Assembly (NCBI GenBank): GCA_033977485.1
Contig: CM066990.1
Span: 14,016,001 to 14,080,000 of the forward strand
Length of the DNA stretch: 64,000 nucleotides
From: Hydrangea macrophylla
Lineage: Eukaryota > Streptophyta > Magnoliopsida > Cornales > Hydrangeaceae
Direction: 5' to 3'
The notes under the pieces are model-generated. The model was not told the DNA's origin. It searched no databases and saw only the letters and a list, made by a program, of their open reading frames with translations. Shown here in pieces: positions 1-10,346 of the stretch; position 1 is the stretch's first letter; each line of letters opens with the position of its first letter. A program made the translations under genes and the position numbers.

Positions 1-22
1 ATAAAATTAAGCAAATTGCATC

Positions 23-40
23 TCCCCGGCAACGGCGCCA
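23..40 (-). other. Primer-binding site, tRNA-Asp type (Athila-like element)
   Basis: On the minus strand this reads TGGCGCCGTTGCCGGGGA, which matches the 3' end of plant tRNA-Asp, the primer used by Athila-like Ty3/gypsy elements. It lies 6 bases inside the adjacent LTR end. The rest of the element therefore extends leftwards out of the window on the minus strand. Confidence 0.85.
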
Positions 41-46
41 AAAACT

Positions 47-1843
47 TGACACGAATAAAATTGTGTGCTCTTAATGCTACACCCAAGTATAGGTGATCAT
101 GCAAGTAATATAGTACTGGAAGTCCAGGTCAAACCCAAGGGAGAGATATAATTTGAATTGACCAATTTTACCGAATTTACTAGTATTCAAAATAAAGGAA
201 AAGATGATTTCTTTTGTTTTAACTATTTTGCAAATGAGAGTAAAATTATAAACTAATGAGAACTATTAAAATTATTAAATGACTAACTATGCTATTAAAT
301 TAATGAACTTTTACTTACTAAATAAAACTACTACTTAATTATGGCCTAATTTGGAATTCTAAATTAATTTAACAAAGTAAATTAACAATTAATGAAAATT
401 GATTAAATCAGCGAATTAAATTAAGATACTTCTAAATATGAGAAAAGTGATAAGAAATCACAAATTCACGGTAAACTCTTAACTTCCATGCCTACGGAAA
501 GATATGGCACTCCCTTTCATCCAAAGTCATGCCTCTAATGTATAGGTTCAATTAAAATAATAAAATAACTTTTGACCGGTGTAAAGATATAGAACTAGTT
601 CAATTTTACCCTTTTAATGACGTACGGGCAGATTGCTTATGAGCATGATTCATGGCGAAAACTACTCTACGGTGCTTGAAACTAATGAAGTAATTAATCT
701 AAACTAAAACTATGAAGCGAGTTCACAAACTATTGAAAATTCAAGTTAAGATTCATTAACATCATGCTCGTTAACATTATTCATATTAGAGAACATAAAA
801 TCCTATGAATCTCTACTTAAACATTCATTAATCCTTGGATTTTGAGTTGCCGATTAAGAACATGCACGGAAATCAAGTTGTTTACCGCTTCATTGCTCTT
901 CCCTAACTAGGGATTTAGCTTAACATGGTAAAATTGAATCTAGCAACCATAGATAGTATAAACATAATGAAAATAATGATTAAACAGTAATTAATAAACT
1001 AAAAGTATAAATAATAGAGAGCAATATAACCTGGAATAAAGAAAAACTACTTTATTGACTTGAAATCTTGAAATAGCATCCAAACATGGCCTTAGAAATC
1101 TTAACCTAGGGTTTAGGAGAGCTCTAATAGCCTCTCTAATACCTACTATATGTAAAATATGATAAAAAGTTACATATATTACGTTTACAAGTCATATATA
1201 TATCAATGTAGGAAACCTAGACCTAAAAAGAAGCTGCTAGGGCGAATCTGCTGAGTGGGACCGGTTCTACTACACTACCAGGACCGGTCATGACCAGGAC
1301 TAGTCCCACATATGTTTCAGGATCAGTCCTGGTCTTCTATTGTTGATAGCTTTGCGCACCGATGGGAGAATTGCGATATCTCTTTGTTTAGACCTCGGAT
1401 TGACGCATGGTTTATGGTCACGCGATCGTAACTCGACGAACTACAACTTTTGTCTCTAGAGAAAATTCATAATTTCAAAGTATTCAATGTCAAAAATGCC
1501 CTTTTCTCAGCTGCTTCTATCATTCTCTTCCACTGGAATCACCTTTTGAATAACGAATGCTTTCTTTGACCTACAAAACACTAACAAATCACGTGTAAAT
1601 GATGTAAATGAAATATATAAGGGTTGTGTAACAAGAAGTGAGGGATTCATTACCAAGCTTCAAGATTCATTTCATCTAAACACACCCAATAGCTTATACG
1701 ACCGTACAAATACACATGTTTTAGCATTAACATCATAAAGTGCAATGTTATTGAAATGCATGTAACTCTAGGGACTTGGGGATAAAAGCATGCATAAAAT
1801 AATATATAACATGCTATGAATATGCACTTTCTATGTCTAATCA
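47..1843 (-). mobile_element. Athila-like 5' LTR, minus strand
   Basis: On the minus strand the LTR begins TGATTAGACATAG at 1843 and ends ...CGTGTCA at 47, giving the usual TG...CA ends, followed by a tRNA-Asp primer site. The right boundary is exact because chromovirus pol sequence starts at 1844. The AT-rich sequence and the segment near 60-170 resemble the U5 region of Athila-type LTRs; a plus-strand LTR with the same start and end architecture lies at 61,953-63,415. GACCGGTC-type palindromes occur at 1258-1335. The 96-residue minus-strand reading frame at 1650-1940 crosses the boundary and is not a gene. The element inserted into an older chromovirus. Its other end and its target duplication are outside the window. 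Confidence 0.72.
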
Positions 1844-4531
1844 ATGGCGCCAACTGAGATGTTGGAATTGAAGAAGCAAGTTCAGGAACTTGAAGATCTA
1901 GGATTTGTTCGCCCAAGTGCGTCACCTTGAAAAGCACCAATACTATTCGTAAAGAAGAAGGATGGGATGCTTCGACTCTGTATCGACTACAGAGAATTGA
2001 ACAAGGTTACGATTATGAATATATATCCACCACGTCAAATAGATGACCTATTCAACAAGCTGCAAGGATCAAAGACCTTTTCAAAGATTGATTTATGTTC
2101 AGGATATCACCAATTATTGGTTTGACCGGTGAATATGTCGAAGACTGCTTTTAGGATAAGATACGGATAATATGAGTTTTTAGTGATGCCTTTAGGATTA
2201 ACTAATGCCCCAGCAGTATTCATAGACCTAATGAATAGAGCATTCAGTCTTTATCTGGATCAATTTATTATAGTATTCATCAATGATGTCCTGATCTACT
2301 TCAAGATGGAAGAAGATTACAAGGAACATTTACAAATTGCTCTATGGACACTCCGAGATACCCAGTTGTATGCAAAGTTTAGCAAGTGTGAACTTTAGCT
2401 ACAGGAAGTCAAATTCTTAGGACATGTAATCTCTTAGGATGGTATCTCTGTAGACTCATCTAATATTGATGAAGTCTTAAGTTGGAATAGACCGACCAAT
2501 GCAATAGAAGTTAGAAGTTTTCTTGGTCTAGCAAGATATTATCGGAGATTTGTGGAAAGATTTTCCAAGATCGTGGGACCATTGACGAATTTGACCAGGA
2601 AGGAGAAAAAGTATAAATGGACAGATAAGTATGAAGGTGCATTTCAAGATTTAAAGGAAATGTTAACCTCAGCACCGGTGCTTGCTATACCTAGGAATGG
2701 AAAAAGGTTTATCATCTATAGTGATGCATCGCACCAAGGACTTGGTTGTATGCTTATGCAGAATGGAATTCTGATTGCATATGGATTAAGGCAATTGAAT
2801 CAGCGTGAAAAGAATTATCCAACGTATGACTTGGAGTTGGCTGGAATAGTGTTTGCTCTAAAGATTTGGAGACACTATCTGTATAGAGAGAAGTTCGATC
2901 TATTCTCTAATCATAAAAGTTTGAAGTTCTTATTCTCTCAAAATGAGTTAAACATACGTCAATGGAGATGGATGGAATTACTTAAGGAATATGACTTTTC
3001 TTTGCAATACCATCCCGGCAAAGCAAATGTCATGACTGACGCTTTGAGTTGCCATCCTCGATTGTCATCGTTGTAATATCGATTTGAGAATGGCAAGCAT
3101 TGGAGATTCTAGCCGAGTTTGATCTTCAGCCGGTGGGATCGAGAAAAGGACACATGTTGGGTGTCTAGTTATCCAACCAACTCTCATCAGTCGTATTATA
3201 GAAGATCAACAGTTGGATGAGGATTTGAAATTATGGTTCACAAAGATGTTAGCAAAGGAACCAGAAGTCTGGAGTATTAGTTCAGATGGAGCCTTGTGAT
3301 GTAAGGGTAGACTTTGTGTGCCTAACGATGATAATCTCATAAATGACGTACTAGATGAAGTACACAGGTCACGGATGACTATTCACCCTGGAGGTACAAA
3401 GATGTACAAAGACTTGAAGAGAAATTTTTATTGGGAAGGAATGAGGAGAGAAATAGCTGAGTATGTATATCAATGTCTTACCTATAAGCAAGTGAAGGTG
3501 GAACACCAGAAACCACTAGGAATTCTTTAGCTGTTACTAATTCCCCAATGAAAATGGGAACATATAACTATGGTTTTTGTGGTAGGTTTGTCGAGGTCTC
3601 AGCAAAATCATGATGCTATTTGGGTAATAGTGGATCGACTTACGAAGATGGCGCATTTTATCACCTATAGCATGATATATCCAGTAGAATATTTGAGCCG
3701 AATGTACCTATAACAAATTTTATAACTACACGGTATACCGATCTCAATCGTATCGGATCGAGATTCGTGTTTTACCATAGAATTTTGGAAGAGCCTCCAG
3801 ACAGCAATGGAATTAGACTACACTTGAGTTCAACTTTCCATCCATAAACTGATGGATAGACTGAACGAGTCAATCAAGTGATGGAGGACATGCTACGCAC
3901 TTGCGTTATAGATTTTGAGAGTTCTTGGGAGATACATCTACTGTTGATAGAGTTTGCCTACAACAACATCTATAATACGAGCCTAAGAATGGCACCATTT
4001 GAAGCTTTGTACGGAAGACCTTGCCGATCATCATTGTGTTGGGCTGAAGTTGGAGATACTCAAAACCAGTGAGAAGATTCAAGTAGTATGTGAGAAGATA
4101 AGGATGGCACGGACCACACATAAGAGTTAAGTTGACAAACGCAGAAAGGACTTAGAATTCGCCGTTGGAGATCATAGATTAGTAAGAAGAGAGGCAAGAT
4201 ATCGTCTCGATTTATCGGACCATTCGAAATCCTGGAAAGCGTTGGAAAGGTTTCCTCTAGACTAGCATTTCCACCGAAGATGTCAGGGGTGCACAACATC
4301 TTCCATATTAGTATGTTGAGGAAGTGTCCCCACAACCCGACGCACGAAATCAACTTCGAGGTTATTGAAGTCAACGACAACGTGACATTCAACAAAGGAC
4401 CAGTGCAGATGTTAGATCGAGGAATCAAGGAGATTCCGCTTGTGGAAATTCAGTGGAAATACCTCGATGAAGGATAAGCCTTATGGGAACTAAAGTCAGA
4501 GATGCGCGAGAAGTTTTTATTTATGTTTTAA
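1844..4531 (+). pseudogene. Decayed chromovirus pol (RT, RNase H, integrase, chromodomain)
   Basis: This is a broken copy of the same chromovirus family as the element whose pol lies at 48,965-52,381. Homology starts at the residues [12 protein letters not shown], at the beginning of reverse transcriptase, and runs collinearly to the end of the chromodomain. RT covers about 1844-2400, RNase H 2552-3076 (ending at [14 protein letters not shown]), the integrase zinc region about 3318-3530, integrase core 3560-4070 and the chromodomain tail 4280-4531. Many stops and frameshifts interrupt it. The RT catalytic motif reads FINDVLIYF instead of the FIDDILIYS seen in the younger copy, so the first catalytic Asp is Asn. 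Gag, protease and the 5' LTR are not present to its left because the Athila-like LTR adjoins it. Confidence 0.88.
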
Positions 4532-4583
4532 CCCTACTTACTTTTGATTTTGAGGACGAAATCTTTTAATAAGTGGTAGATGA

Positions 4584-4619
4584 TGTAATACCCTGTATTT
4601 TTTAATGTGTATTAATATA
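4584..4619 (+). mobile_element. Stub of chromovirus 3' LTR
   Basis: The sequence TGTAATACCCTGTATTTT follows a polypurine-rich tract (GAGGACGAAATCTTTT) and a short GTGGTAGATGA spacer, exactly as at the start of the chromovirus 3' LTR at 52,435. After about 36 bases the match stops where the Tat LTR begins. Positions 4615-4619 (ATATA) would be the left target-site duplication of that Tat insertion. Its right copy is lost. Confidence 0.75.
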
Positions 4620-5257
4620 TGAGATTGGGCATGGTTGCTGATAATGCCAAAAATTGGTAAGAGAGATTAAGAAGAAAGATATGGTGACGCAATCAATTGT
4701 ATGTGGCTCGGCTCCGTTAATGAGGTGACCTACGTCCACGGGTGCGTTAGTGCGCTTCACTAGCAGATCATCGGCGGGCCTGGTGAGCCAATAATTGGGC
4801 GACACTACCAGTAATACCGACCGGGTGTATGCATATGAATTCACTATATACAGTTATATTCTAGGTAAAGAATACGATCCCCCTTTAATGGGGGTAAGTG
4901 GCCCCTTTTATAGGTGCCAGAGGCCACCCGCACAAAGCAACTGATTAGATAAGGAAGCCCTATCTAATTACAATTTGATGAGTATAAATCATGGGGGGAT
5001 TCCTAAGTGGTTTAGGAAACTATTTACACTTTTTATTAGTCTTCTGACTGATTTAGGAAACTACTGAGCGGCTTAGCTGTCAAACTGAACCTCGTGGAGA
5101 GCTGCTGCGCCGCATGCCCGGACTGTGCGAGCATCCCGAGCGGTAACACTCGAAAGACCTCGGGATCGGTGGGCCACAAGCTCCCTTTCCGGATAATCTA
5201 GGTCCTTTGCTGCTGACGCGGAGGTTTGACTGTAGCAAAATATTTCTGGGCGTATCA
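4620..5257 (-). mobile_element. Tat-lineage 3' LTR, minus strand
   Basis: On the minus strand this 638-bp LTR starts TGATACGCCCAG at 5257, just after a G-rich polypurine tract, and ends ...CCCAATCTCA at 4620. A canonical TATA box (CTATAAAAGGGG, minus strand, near 4903-4917) supports both the orientation and the LTR call. It is the downstream LTR of the decayed Tat element whose pol is at 17,466-20,715. The boundaries come from TG/CA ends, the polypurine tract and the neighbouring chromovirus stub. The upstream LTR is not present, so pairwise confirmation was not possible. Confidence 0.65.
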
Positions 5258-5275
5258 TCTGCCCCCCATTTTCGA
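5258..5275 (-). other. Polypurine tract of the Tat element
   Basis: On the minus strand the sequence is CGAAAATGGGGGGCAGA, a purine-rich tract directly before the LTR start at 5257. This is where plus-strand DNA priming would occur in reverse transcription. Confidence 0.6.
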
Positions 5276-5654
5276 AGTTGATGTGATGTCCCATTTGATG
5301 AAGTTTAAAAATTAAGACTATTTCCGAGGAACCACCCGGTAAGAGGTCGGGACTCTACCCGGGGTGGGACCGGTCGCAGTGGTCATCCGGGGTATGGACC
5401 CAGCGGTGGCCTTGTGGGCCCGAGTCCTACCTCTGCCATATGTCAGCTGGTCATTAGCCTGGTCAGGATCCAACGATGCCAGCGTGGAAGTAACCGAGCC
5501 ATTTGCGTGGCAACTGAACCATCTCGACATACATTTAATGCGTGCGCCTTTTGAGGCGACGCTTCATATGCCCGAGGCGACAATTGTCAGCTACTTTGGG
5601 CAGGAAAGTGTATGAGCCGTTGGATCTATTTTGATCTAAACCGTCCGTGGTTCC

Positions 5655-5664
5655 TATATAAAGG
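5655..5664 (+). promoter_or_regulatory. Candidate promoter (TATA box) of the antisense gene in the Tat element
   Basis: TATATAAAGG lies on the plus strand, opposite to the Tat LTR promoter, and about 460 bases upstream of the ATG at 6115. A GTAAGT donor-like site at 5777 could begin a 5'-UTR intron ending near the AG at 6102-6103. This is the right arrangement for a dedicated promoter of the plus-strand gene at 6115-8220. No expression evidence is available from sequence alone. Confidence 0.5.
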
Positions 5665-6114
5665 ATACTTGTCCATTTCTTCAACTCTTTGCTGCAAAGA
5701 TATAGATTACCGAGCGGTGTGAGAGCGAACAAGATCCCGAGCAAGATTCCCGATCTCTTTTCTGCGCTAAACTTTTGTAAGTCTTTCCTTTCCAACTTTA
5801 GTTCATCACTCTTTCCCTTCTCTTTCCTTTTTAGAGCGAGACTGGAGAGAGCGAACCCACTTAGGTTAGAACGGGACTGGGATTTTTTCTTTCTTAGGTT
5901 ATATTCTTTCTTCAAGTCAGGAGATTCGTTAGATAGGTTGAACCGAGCGGGTGTTCCCGGGGTAGTCTTGAAAGAGTGTCACCTAGTGTTAAGGACCATT
6001 TATTCTTTGCCCTTTAGGTTAGTGATCCTGCCCTCTTTCTATATCAGACTCAGAATTCTTGATCCATACCTAGGCCATAACCTGCTTCCCCATCCTACCA
6101 TAGGAGTACCAGAA

Positions 6115-8220
6115 ATGGAACATTCCGACTTCGATTCTGCTTCCCGATCAAAGGACGAGATGTACCGATTGGGAAGTCTTGACACTAGCCTAGATCCACC
6201 GTCCACTTCCCTCTCTGATCATCATAGCGAGGGCAGAATCCCAATCCGCCTCTCCGAGGATGAGTCTGACCAGGAAGCCCCTGTTGCTTTCGTTTCCCGG
6301 GGTTCAGGCGACGAAACACCAGGGGAACTCGACCCCGAAGTAGCCTTCTCCAGCGAATTAATTCCGTCCACCCTGCGTACTGAAGATCTCAGGTGCATTA
6401 GGGATAGGTACGGCCTTTCTGACCACTACTCCTTGGCGGTGAATGTCGGTGGGGCCCAAATCTACCAGCGGGGTTTCACTACCCTATATGAGGACATCCT
6501 CATGGCTGGATTTTGCATCCCCCTCCATCTGGTCACTAGGGACATCCTCATATACTTGGGGATCGCCCCGGGCCAGTTGGCCCCGAACAGTTGGAGGTTC
6601 CTCATGGGGTCCATCTCCCTATGGCCCCAAGTTTTTGGATATGAACTCTCCATCCAAGAGTTCCTCTAGACACACCGACCATTCCCCGTACATGGGGAGG
6701 TCAGCTTCTTCTCACTTGGGGCCCGGCAGGGGAGAAAAATCTTGGTCAACTACCCGAGCAACAACAAAGGGTGGAAGAATAAATTCTTCCAAGTGTCCAC
6801 CCTTGGGCTCTGCGAGCCGGCCCCTGGGATCCAGATGAGGGCTTTATAGGCTGGAGAGTTGAGGGTTAAGCCTGTCCGGTTTCTCTTTTTGTTTTCTTCT
6901 TTGTTTTATTCCAGTTTTTGAAACTAACTACTTTGTACTTTGCTTTACAGCAAGATCAACCAATCCGCTGAACATTCCCGACTAGTGTCAGGCCCGGATC
7001 AGGAGTTTGGCAGACTGTCCAACAAACATCTGGAACGTGTTAACCTGGACCGGCAACTTTCGAGCTATTGAAGACCCAGCTCAGCCCACCGAAGCTCCAG
7101 TATTCCCCCCAATTCTTACTGGTAAGTGCTCAGACTCTGCCGTCTCCCGTGGTGTCCCTTCCCCGTCTTCTTCATTGGTTGTTAACTATTCAATTTTCTT
7201 CTTTTGCAGAGATGGCTCCGAAGAGAAACATAGAGCAATTGAAGGAGAGGTAGGCTGCTACCGTTGCTGCAACTGCTGCTCGGATGGCAGTGGCATAGGG
7301 GAAGAGGCCCGCTGCCGAGGCCCCGAGTGGAGAGCACCCACTGAGGTGGCTCAGGCACGGAGTAGCGAACCATCCAGAGCCCATGGGGACCTCAACGCCC
7401 CACGTGGTGGTGGTTGAAGAGACCTCCCCCCGGGTGGGAGTGTCGGTCGTGGCATCGATGGCTGCCTCAGCCGAGATCAGGGAGCGGGTGAAACCCAGTC
7501 TATTCCCCAGTCAAGTGGAGGCATGTGAAAACATGTCTCTCAAGGTCTTCTAGAGCTGGCTGTACAGCCTCTCTCACATAGTGAGTTCACCTGCCTCTGT
7601 TTCTTTTTCTTTAATTATTTTATCAACGGTGCATGTTTACTGACCGGTCGGTTTTCACTTCTTCGCAGGTCGGATGCATGGCCGTCAGGGCTGAGTCCTT
7701 CTTACCTTCATTAGCCAGGGAGGCCGCTGCTGCTAAAGCCGCTTTGTCTAAGGAGCGAGCGACCCCAGAGGCCAGAGAGACCACTCTGGTCGTGGAGAAG
7801 GACAAGGTGAAGGGTTTGGCCTTGAGCCTTGGCGCTGCTCAAGCTGAGCTGGCTACAACCCAGGCTGACCTAGAGGCTGCTCGGGCCAGCATAGCAGCGA
7901 TGGAGGCACGAGAAAAGGCATTGGCGGAGGCGACAACGATTGGGGCCCGGGAGGAAGTTTTTGACAATGGCTTATTCCAGGGTTACGAAGATCTGAAGCG
8001 CAGACTATCCCGGGATCACCCCGAGTGGGACATCTCGTCCTATGAGGGGATTGATTCAGACTTCTGGGATGTAGGTCTTGCTGCAGACGAGGGCCCAGCT
8101 ACTAATGCTGGCCTTGCTGAGGAGGCTGCCCTGAGCGGGGGCTCTGTACCGGGGGAAGGAGCTGACCCAGAGGAAAAAGGTGGGGAGACGGAGGACGTGG
8201 TCATAGTGGACGACGCTTAG
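6115..8220 (+). pseudogene. Decayed antisense gene of the Tat element (putative gypsy-type transposon protein)
   Basis: The reading frame from the ATG at 6115 encodes an acidic Ser-rich start followed by a segment with IYLGIAPGQLAPNSWRFL. This resembles the plant 'putative gypsy type transposon' domain (Pfam Transposase_28 type). The frame is broken by TAG at 6667, although the family-like sequence continues in frame past it, and by a second TAG near 6847. Later exon-like pieces follow acceptor sites at 6951, 7209 and about 7669. The last, about 7678-8220, encodes an Ala/Glu-rich coiled coil and an acidic C terminus ending VVIVDDA. The gene lies between pol and the 3' LTR and is antisense to the element, a position where Tat-lineage elements are known to carry extra ORFs. 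Exon boundaries are partly inferred. Confidence 0.6.
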
Positions 8221-8417
8221 TCCCCGGCTTGTAATAATTTTTTTTTTTTTGGGGAGGCTTCTATAACTGCCCCCCAGGCAATGTAAATATTTTTGTTTGC
8301 TAATTAATGAAAAGGTCCTTGAGGCCACTTTTCTTCCCATTAACTATTTACATATTCTGCCTGTTTGTGATTGACAGTATTCGCCCAGTTTTAACCGACC
8401 TAAATCCCTGCCTTAGC
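8221..8417. other. 3' flank of the Tat antisense gene
   Basis: This is non-coding sequence with a T-tract (8236-8250) and an AT-rich stretch following the antisense gene's stop. It may act as that gene's 3' UTR. No other gene is visible. Confidence 0.4.
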
Positions 8418-8751
8418 AAATGGTTTAGGACCATAACCGGTAGAACAGCTGGTCTTACCGACCTGTTTTAAAGGTAACTACCTGGTGTATCATAGGAACT
8501 TGTCCTATTTACTGTCCGGGATGGCCCGGTGTATTATAAGAAAATCCTGTTTTACCGTCCGAGATATTCATCTCTGATCACTGTAAATGGTTTAGGACCA
8601 TAACTGGTAGAACAACTGGTCTTACCGACCTGTTTTAAAGGTAACCGCTCGGTGTATCATAGGAACTTGTCCTGTTTACCGTCCGGGATGGCCCGGTGTA
8701 TTATAAGAAAATCCTGTTTTACCGTTCGAGATATTTATCTCTGATCACTAT
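8418..8751. repeat. Two-copy 167-bp tandem repeat
   Basis: The segment beginning AAATGGTTTAGGACCATAAC at 8418 is repeated from 8585, an offset of 167 bp, with a few substitutions. Short tandem arrays in the untranslated part between pol and the 3' LTR are common in Tat/Ogre elements. The array is close to the copia insertion site. Confidence 0.85.
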
Positions 8752-8819
8752 AAGTACTTAGGAATGTTAGGATTCCAAGTCCTTTTAATGACCGGTGTGA
8801 TTTCCTGTTTTGGCCCAGT

Positions 8820-8824
8820 CCCTG
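8820..8824. other. Target-site duplication CCCTG (left copy)
   Basis: CCCTG precedes the copia 5' LTR and is repeated exactly at 17,028-17,032 after the 3' LTR. This proves the element's ends. Confidence 0.92.
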
Positions 8825-10331
8825 TGTTGGGTTTGTGCCCTCAAACCATTACTTTATATAGGAGACATTGACATTTTAATATATGGATATCAGCTTTACA
8901 TTTTGTTATGTATGTTTCTTTCATGAGATGATTGTTATCCTTAAGTATCATAGTAAGTAATTCGTGTATGTATGAGATACATACAAGTGAGATATGAATT
9001 GCTATTCTTTGTTACTTAGAACATGTCACAGTGGATGTTGAGACTAGGATATCTCATCAGGTTTACACTGTAGCATGATTAACTACCATTGGATGGAGTG
9101 ATCAATCTCAAATCACTAGAGTGTAACTCTTGGTTAATATGCTAGTGCTTATAGTGCATTGACGGACCTGAGCTTTCCTATTGACACTCAAGGCTGTCAA
9201 TCAGTCGATAGGAACTCATAACTTGTATAAGGTACGTGTTCTTAATCTTGAGACGTTTATGAACACAGACTGTGGATATGGCTGCTTTGACTTACCAATC
9301 AGTGAGGTCTATAGAAGATCAACACCTGGGTATCTTGGGTATGTCATATTCATAGGGTTGTGAACATAAATTGTCAAGACAGAATCTACCCTCTGTTTCA
9401 GAGTAAGCATTCCCTTGAGAATGTCACCAAGTCGATTACTGAGTACTGCAGTCTTGTTGATAAGAGTTATCAACATGTTTGGTAATCATGATAGGTGAAT
9501 GGGACTCAAGGAATACAAAAAGTAATCATGATTCAGGTTGACAGTAATAGTTATCCGACTACCTGAATATGATTACGAATGCTAACGGTAGAGGGACATT
9601 AGTACACCATACAAGTCTAGTTATCGCTTCGGATATGTTCTTTTGCGTTGGAGTTCAGTTATCGTTTTATAGTGGAGTAAACGTTAACTGATCAGTCGAT
9701 TAATTTGCTGATCAAATAGTTTGGTCATGGGAATTAATCAACTGATCTGAGCCAACAATAAAGAGCCTAGGAGGTCCCACTCTTAGCTCCGCTAGGATGC
9801 TTGGAAAGGCAAATGAGGATGATGTCAAGACAGGTTCGATCGATCGAAGTTGTCTCGATCGATTGAAGTCTAGACAGGTTCGATCGATTGAAGATGGTTC
9901 GATCGATCTAATGTTCGATCGATCGAAACCACTTCGATCGCTCGAAGTCTAGGTCGGTTCTGGGAATCTATAAATAGGGCAGCTGCGTTCTGGAAAAGAG
10001 GTTCATCGTTTTTATTAACCAGACGCTGCTGAAACTGTTTTAGAGTACCAAACCTTCTCCTTCCTCTCTATTAGAGATCCCACCATCTCTAGTCTCTCCG
10101 GGAAGCATCCGCAGGAGACATAAGGGTGAAGACAACCTAGTGGAGGCTGCTGCATCACCAAGGAGAAGAAAATCAGAATTGGGTTCAAGACACTAAGGTA
10201 TAACTCTTGTCCCCTCTTGTACGCATCTATGGAATTGACGAGTAGTAGATCCTGGGATACCAAAAGTTTTTATAACTTGACCTATTTCCGCTGCGCGTTT
10301 AAAAATTAATTTAAACCAGTTTTTCCAACAA
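8825..10331 (+). repeat. Copia 5' LTR
   Basis: The LTR runs from TGTTGGGTTTGTGCC to TTTTTCCAACA, 1507 bp. A TATA box (CTATAAATAG) is at 9968-9977 and is preceded by an array of ATCGAT-type palindromes at 9835-9947. The end is fixed by the primer-binding site at 10,334. An 82-residue minus-strand frame occurs identically in both LTRs (10,015-10,263 and 16,712-16,960). It is best explained as LTR sequence rather than a gene. Confidence 0.93.
9835..9947. promoter_or_regulatory. ATCGAT palindrome array upstream of the copia TATA box
   Basis: Six close copies or variants of TTCGATCGATCGAA lie within about 113 bp, ending about 20 bp before the TATA box at 9968. The same array appears in the 3' LTR at about 16,530-16,645. 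Its position and repetition suggest a proximal promoter element. The binding factor is unknown. Confidence 0.55.
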
Positions 10332-10333
10332 TT

Positions 10334-10346
10334 GGTATCAGAGCCA
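10334..10346 (+). other. Primer-binding site, initiator tRNA-Met type (copia)
   Basis: TGGTATCAGAGCC begins 3 bases after the LTR end. It is the standard plant copia primer site, complementary to the 3' end of initiator tRNA-Met. Confidence 0.93.

Noticed and set aside
23..40. tRNA-like sequence
   Set aside because: It matches only the 3' end of tRNA-Asp next to an LTR, so it is a primer-binding site and not a tRNA gene. The same holds for 10,334, 41,141, 46,334 and 63,422.
10015..10263. An 82-residue minus-strand ORF found twice with identical sequence
   Set aside because: Its two copies are simply the two LTRs of one copia element.
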